Source: an uncultured Eubacteriales bacterium (GTDB lineage: Bacteria > Bacillota > Clostridia > Oscillospirales > Acutalibacteraceae). From it: a stretch of 9,687 nt of DNA. This document shows positions 6,314 to 9,687 of this stretch, piece by piece. The notes below the pieces were generated by a model. The model saw nothing but the letters and a program-made list of their open reading frames with translations, made no database searches and was not told where the DNA came from. Location of the stretch: NCBI GenBank assembly GCA_900319615.1, contig ONPE01000039.1, forward strand, positions 1 to 9,687, written 5' to 3'. How positions within the stretch are numbered: position 1 is the stretch's first letter; each line of letters starts with the position of its first letter. The position numbers were made by a program, and so were the translations under genes.

Positions 6314-7762
6314 TTATCCTAATTTCTCCAGTCCGAGCTCCATGCGGCGCAGACTTTCTTCCTTACCTAAGATATCAAGTATCTCGATAGCTCCGCCGGG
6401 GGTGACGGTCTTGCCTGCTACGGCTATGCGCGCAGGCCACATGACCGTGCCGTTCTTCACGCCGAGTGTCTCTGCGAGCTTTATCAGCGTGTCATGGATG
6501 GAGTCGTGATCCCAGCTCTCCAGAGCCGAGAGCTCGTCATAAACTGCTTTGAGCATCGCGGGAGCGTTCTCGAGATTGGTCTTGCTCTTCTTGTTGATGT
6601 AAAGCTCCTTGTCGTACTCAGGCAGCTCGGCGAAGAAGTCGATCTTCTCCGGTATATCGGTGAGCTTGGTGGTGCGCTGCTTGAGTATCGCGGCAAGCTT
6701 GCCGTAGTCGAGCTGCTTATCACCCAGAACCTGCTTGAAGTAGGGGGTGCACAGCTCGGTGAAGCGCTCGTCGCTCATAGCCTTGATATACTCGCCGTTG
6801 AACCACTCCAGCTTGTCGTAGTCGAATACCGACGGGCTCTTGCTTATACCGTCTATGTTAAAAGCTTTGCACAACTCTTCAAGACTGAAAATCTCCTGAT
6901 TATCCTTGGGGCACCAGCCTAAGAGGGCGATGTAGTTGATGATCGCCTCGGGCAGATAGCCTGCCTCGATCAGATCCTCGAAGCCCGTCGCGCCGTGGCG
7001 CTTGCTCAGCTTGGATACGGTGCCGTCGTCGTTTTTGCCGTTGATCAGCGGCAGATGGATGTAGGTGGGTATCTCCCAGCCGAACGCCTCGTAAAGCAGG
7101 TTGTACTTCGGCGTGGAGCTGAGATACTCCGAGCCGCGCACTACATGGGTGATGCCCATGGTGTGGTCGTCGATGACGTTCGCGAAGTTGTAGGTGGGGT
7201 AGCCGTCCTGCTTGATGAGTATCTGATCCTGCAGCTCGCTGTTGTCCACGGTGATCTCGCCGAAAACAGCGTCGTTGAAGGTGGTGGAGCCCTCTGTGGG
7301 CATCTTCTGACGGATCACATAGGGTACGCCTGCGTCGAGATTCTTCTGTATCTCCTCTTCGCTGAGGTCGCGGCAGTGACGGTCGTAGCCGCCGCCCACG
7401 GTCTCGTTCTGTATCTTTTCGAGGCGCTCCTTGGTGCAGAAGCAGCGGTACGCCTTGCCCTCTTTTATGAGCTGTTCGGCGTAGGGGAGGTACATATCCT
7501 TGCGCTCGCTCTGGACATAGGGGCCGTAGTCGCCGCCGATATCGGGGCCCTCGTCGTGCTTCAGACCCGCCGTCTCCAAGGTCTTGTAGATGACGTCGAC
7601 GGCGCCCTCTACAAGGCGCTCGCGGTCGGTGTCCTCTATACGCAGGACAAAGGAGCCGCCCTGACTTTTGGCTACCAGATATTCATACAGCGCCGTTCTG
7701 AGGTTGCCGACGTGCATGAAGCCCGTCGGACTGGGCGCGAAGCGTGTTCTGACATTACTCAT
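6314..7762 (-). CDS. gltX: Glutamyl-tRNA synthetase
   Basis: A cytoplasmic class Ic synthetase that charges tRNA-Glu with glutamate. The N-terminal motif is RFAPSPTGFMHVGN, with HVGN at 17-20 as the HIGH signature. RIEDTDRER lies at 41-49 and the KMSKS loop is KLSKR at 251-255, followed by the helical anticodon-binding domain. C107, C109 and C130 are in the position of the zinc site of some bacterial GluRS. Its 482 residues are the usual length. Start ATG 7762 lies within the last codons of secA (8-bp overlap), with GAGGG at 7771-7775, 8 nt upstream. With GlnRS encoded next door, it is expected to be a discriminating enzyme that avoids tRNA-Gln, but that is inference and cannot be read from these motifs. 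Confidence 0.97.
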   Translation of the reverse strand: MSNVRTRFAPSPTGFMHVGNLRTALYEYLVAKSQGGSFVLRIEDTDRERLVEGAVDVIYKTLETAGLKHDEGPDIGGDYGPYVQSERKDMYLPYAEQLIKEGKAYRCFCTKERLEKIQNETVGGGYDRHCRDLSEEEIQKNLDAGVPYVIRQKMPTEGSTTFNDAVFGEITVDNSELQDQILIKQDGYPTYNFANVIDDHTMGITHVVRGSEYLSSTPKYNLLYEAFGWEIPTYIHLPLINGKNDDGTVSKLSKRHGATGFEDLIEAGYLPEAIINYIALLGWCPKDNQEIFSLEELCKAFNIDGISKSPSVFDYDKLEWFNGEYIKAMSDERFTELCTPYFKQVLGDKQLDYGKLAAILKQRTTKLTDIPEKIDFFAELPEYDKELYINKKSKTNLENAPAMLKAVYDELSALESWDHDSIHDTLIKLAETLGVKNGTVMWPARIAVAGKTVTPGGAIEILDILGKEESLRRMELGLEKLG

Positions 7763-9687
7763 TCTTATATCCCTCGTCTATCGGTTTGTGACATTTCTTG
7801 TATTTCTTGCCGGAGCCGCACCAGCAGGGGTCGTTGGGGCCCGGCTTCTTCTTTTTGTTTACCACGGTCTTGTTGGAGGATACGGTGCCGTCGCCGGAGA
7901 ATTCCACCGGCTTTGCGACCTGCTCGCGCTTCAAGCCGAGCTCAACGGCTGTGGGCTTGGGGCGGTCGTCTTCCTCTGTTTTGAGGATGACCTGATGTGC
8001 GGCGGCTGCCTTCTCTTCCATCTCGCGGCGCTTTGCCTCGAGCTCTTCGCGCTTCTTCTGTATCTCATACACGCGCTTGGGCGCTACCAGCACCAGCTTG
8101 GCTGTATCCTGCTTGATAGCCTCGATCATCTCGTCGAACATATCGAAGCCCTCGATACGGTACTCGACTACCGGATCGCGCTGACCGTAGGCGCGCAGGC
8201 GGATGCCCTGCTTGAGCTGATCCATGTTGTCGATGTGATCCATCCAGTAGGTGTCGACGCTCTTGAGCAGATAGACGCGCTCCATCTCGCGCATGGTGTC
8301 GGAGCCTACGAGCTCCTCATTCTCTTCATAGAGCTTCATGGCGCGGTCGGTGAGCTCGGCGATGATATCGTCGCGGGTCATGTTCTCGACGCTCTTGGAG
8401 GTGAACTTGTTGCTGTCGTCTATCAGCCAGCCGCGGTACAGCTCGTTGAGAGCCGAGAGGTTCCAGTTCTCCTTATCCAGCTCGTCGCCGCAGAACATGA
8501 CGACGTTGTCATTGATCGTGCTCGTGACCATCTTGACCACGGTGTCGTGGATATCCTCGCCGTCGAGCACCTGATTGCGCTGACCGTAGATGATCTCGCG
8601 CTGACGGTTCATTACGTCGTCGTAGTCGAGGACGGACTTACGGATGGCGAAGTTGCGGCTCTCGACCTTCTGCTGAGAGCTCTCGATGATGGAGGTGAGC
8701 ATCTTGTTTTCGATGGGCTCGGTCTCTTCGACATTCATGCGGTCGAGGATTGCGCCCATCCTGTCGCCGCCGAAGATACGCATGAGATCGTCCTCGCATG
8801 AGAGGAAGAATTTGCTCTCGCCGGGGTCGCCCTGACGTCCGCTTCGGCCGCGGAGCTGGTTGTCTATACGGCGGCTCTCATGCCGCTCGGTGCCGATGAT
8901 GTACAGACCGCCTGCAGCGCGACCCTTGTCCGCCTCGGCGTCTGTCTCTTTTTTATGTTCGTTATAGTACTGCTGATACTTTTCTCTCGCCTCGATGATA
9001 ACTGGATCGTCGGTCTCGGCAAAGCCCGTAGCCTCGGCGATGACCTCGTCGTCGAAGCCCTCCTTGCGCAGCTGTGCGGTAGCCATGTACTCGGCGTTGC
9101 CTCCAAGGACGATATCGGTGCCTCGGCCTGCCATGTTTGTGGCGATGGTGACGGCGCCGAACTTACCTGCCTGCGCTACGATCTCGGCTTCCTTTTCGTG
9201 GTGCTTCGCGTTCAGGACGTTGTGCTGTATGCCGGATTTTTTGAGCAGCTTCGAGAGCTGTTCGCTCTTCTCGATGGAGATGGTACCGACAAGGACGGGC
9301 TGACCCTTCTCATGGGCGGCGCGAATCTCGTCGATGATGGCGAGGAACTTGCCGCGCTCGGTGCGGAAGATGGAGTCCTCGTTGTCCTTACGGATGACTT
9401 CCTTGTTGGTGGGAATCTCGATGACGTCGAGCTTGTATATCTCCTGGAACTCTTCTTCCTCGGTCTTGGCGGTACCGGTCATGCCGGACAGCTTGCCGTA
9501 AAGGCGGAAGAAGTTCTGGAAGGTGATGGTGGCGAGGGTCTTTGATTCGCTCTCGACCTTCACGCCCTCTTTAGCCTCGATAGCCTGATGCAGACCCTCG
9601 TTGTAGCGTCTGCCGTACATCAGACGGCCGGTGAACTCGTCGACGATGATGACCTCGCCGTCCTTGACGACGTAGTTGACCTCGTTC
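7755..9687 (-). CDS. secA: Preprotein translocase ATPase SecA (C-terminal part; 5' end beyond the window)
   Basis: SecA drives secretory proteins through SecYEG by ATP hydrolysis at the inner face of the membrane. The visible 643 residues enter at the VDEFTGR motif; the N-terminal nucleotide-binding part, with the Walker motifs, is outside the window, and the frame is still open at 9687. Seen in order, counted from the first visible residue: MTGTAKTEEEEF (69-80), AGRGTDIVLGGN (186-197), a 60-odd residue acidic insertion, GTERHESRRIDNQLRGRSGRQGDPG (to 289; motifs V and VI of NBD2), the scaffold and wing domains, and a C-terminal linker ending in PNDPCWCGSGKKYKKCH. That last stretch (C621, C623, C632, H633) is the zinc site that binds SecB or ribosomes in other species. 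The insertion is absent from B. subtilis SecA but similar ones occur elsewhere. Its stop overlaps the gltX start. Confidence 0.97.
   Translation of the reverse strand, partial: NEVNYVVKDGEVIIVDEFTGRLMYGRRYNEGLHQAIEAKEGVKVESESKTLATITFQNFFRLYGKLSGMTGTAKTEEEEFQEIYKLDVIEIPTNKEVIRKDNEDSIFRTERGKFLAIIDEIRAAHEKGQPVLVGTISIEKSEQLSKLLKKSGIQHNVLNAKHHEKEAEIVAQAGKFGAVTIATNMAGRGTDIVLGGNAEYMATAQLRKEGFDDEVIAEATGFAETDDPVIIEAREKYQQYYNEHKKETDAEADKGRAAGGLYIIGTERHESRRIDNQLRGRSGRQGDPGESKFFLSCEDDLMRIFGGDRMGAILDRMNVEETEPIENKMLTSIIESSQQKVESRNFAIRKSVLDYDDVMNRQREIIYGQRNQVLDGEDIHDTVVKMVTSTINDNVVMFCGDELDKENWNLSALNELYRGWLIDDSNKFTSKSVENMTRDDIIAELTDRAMKLYEENEELVGSDTMREMERVYLLKSVDTYWMDHIDNMDQLKQGIRLRAYGQRDPVVEYRIEGFDMFDEMIEAIKQDTAKLVLVAPKRVYEIQKKREELEAKRREMEEKAAAAHQVILKTEEDDRPKPTAVELGLKREQVAKPVEFSGDGTVSSNKTVVNKKKKPGPNDPCWCGSGKKYKKCHKPIDEGYKNE
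7771..7775 (-). promoter_or_regulatory. gltX ribosome binding site inside secA
   Basis: GAGGG on the - strand lies 8 nt before the gltX ATG, within the codons for the SecA C terminus (Asp-Glu-Gly-Tyr). Together with the 8-bp overlap it suggests coupled translation of secA and gltX. Confidence 0.6.

Noticed and set aside
6995..8801. Long + strand frames opposite gltX and secA
   Set aside because: They are antisense shadows of well-recognised genes, with no ribosome sites or recognisable motifs.

Overview
The window looks like chromosomal DNA from a Gram-positive gut-type clostridium, probably of the Ruminococcus/Oscillospiraceae kind. This rests on the moderately high GC coding regions, the AGGAGG-type ribosome sites, a clostridial-type SecA with a C-terminal zinc motif, a GlnRS (absent from most Gram-positives but present in some ruminococci), and short palindromic intergenic repeats. 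The taxonomic call is inference; no rRNA is present.

Region 1 (1-330) has no gene. It holds the likely terminator of an upstream gene, an A-rich hexamer tract, and a good sigma-A-type promoter (279-307) with one palindrome just upstream of the -35 and another over the expected transcription start. Region 2 (331-3431, + strand) is a two-gene cell-wall operon. The first gene is a SEDS-family (FtsW/RodA/SpoVE) glycosyltransferase with an FHA phosphothreonine-binding domain fused to its N terminus. The second, overlapping it by 4 bp, is a short PbpA-like class B penicillin-binding transpeptidase. Together they should polymerise and cross-link peptidoglycan, with the FHA domain tying activity to Ser/Thr phosphorylation.

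Region 3 (3432-3606) lies between convergent genes. It holds a probable terminator, a 74-bp intergenic repeat whose core is three tandem 14-bp palindromes, and a bidirectional terminator. Region 4 (3607-9687, - strand) reads, in transcription order: secA (5' end outside the window), gltX (GluRS), glnS (GlnRS), then a small repeat-containing lipoprotein gene. secA and gltX overlap by 8 bp. glnS and the lipoprotein gene are 3 bp apart, with the lipoprotein ribosome site inside the end of glnS. The only sizeable gap (gltX-glnS, 187 bp) is filled mostly by a composite inverted repeat related to the one in region 3.

Most of the window is housekeeping. The less ordinary features are the FHA-SEDS fusion with its odd translation start, the paired palindromes around its promoter, the palindromic repeat family, and the unrecognised YD-like repeat lipoprotein. 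I do not see a clearly new defence or mobile system.
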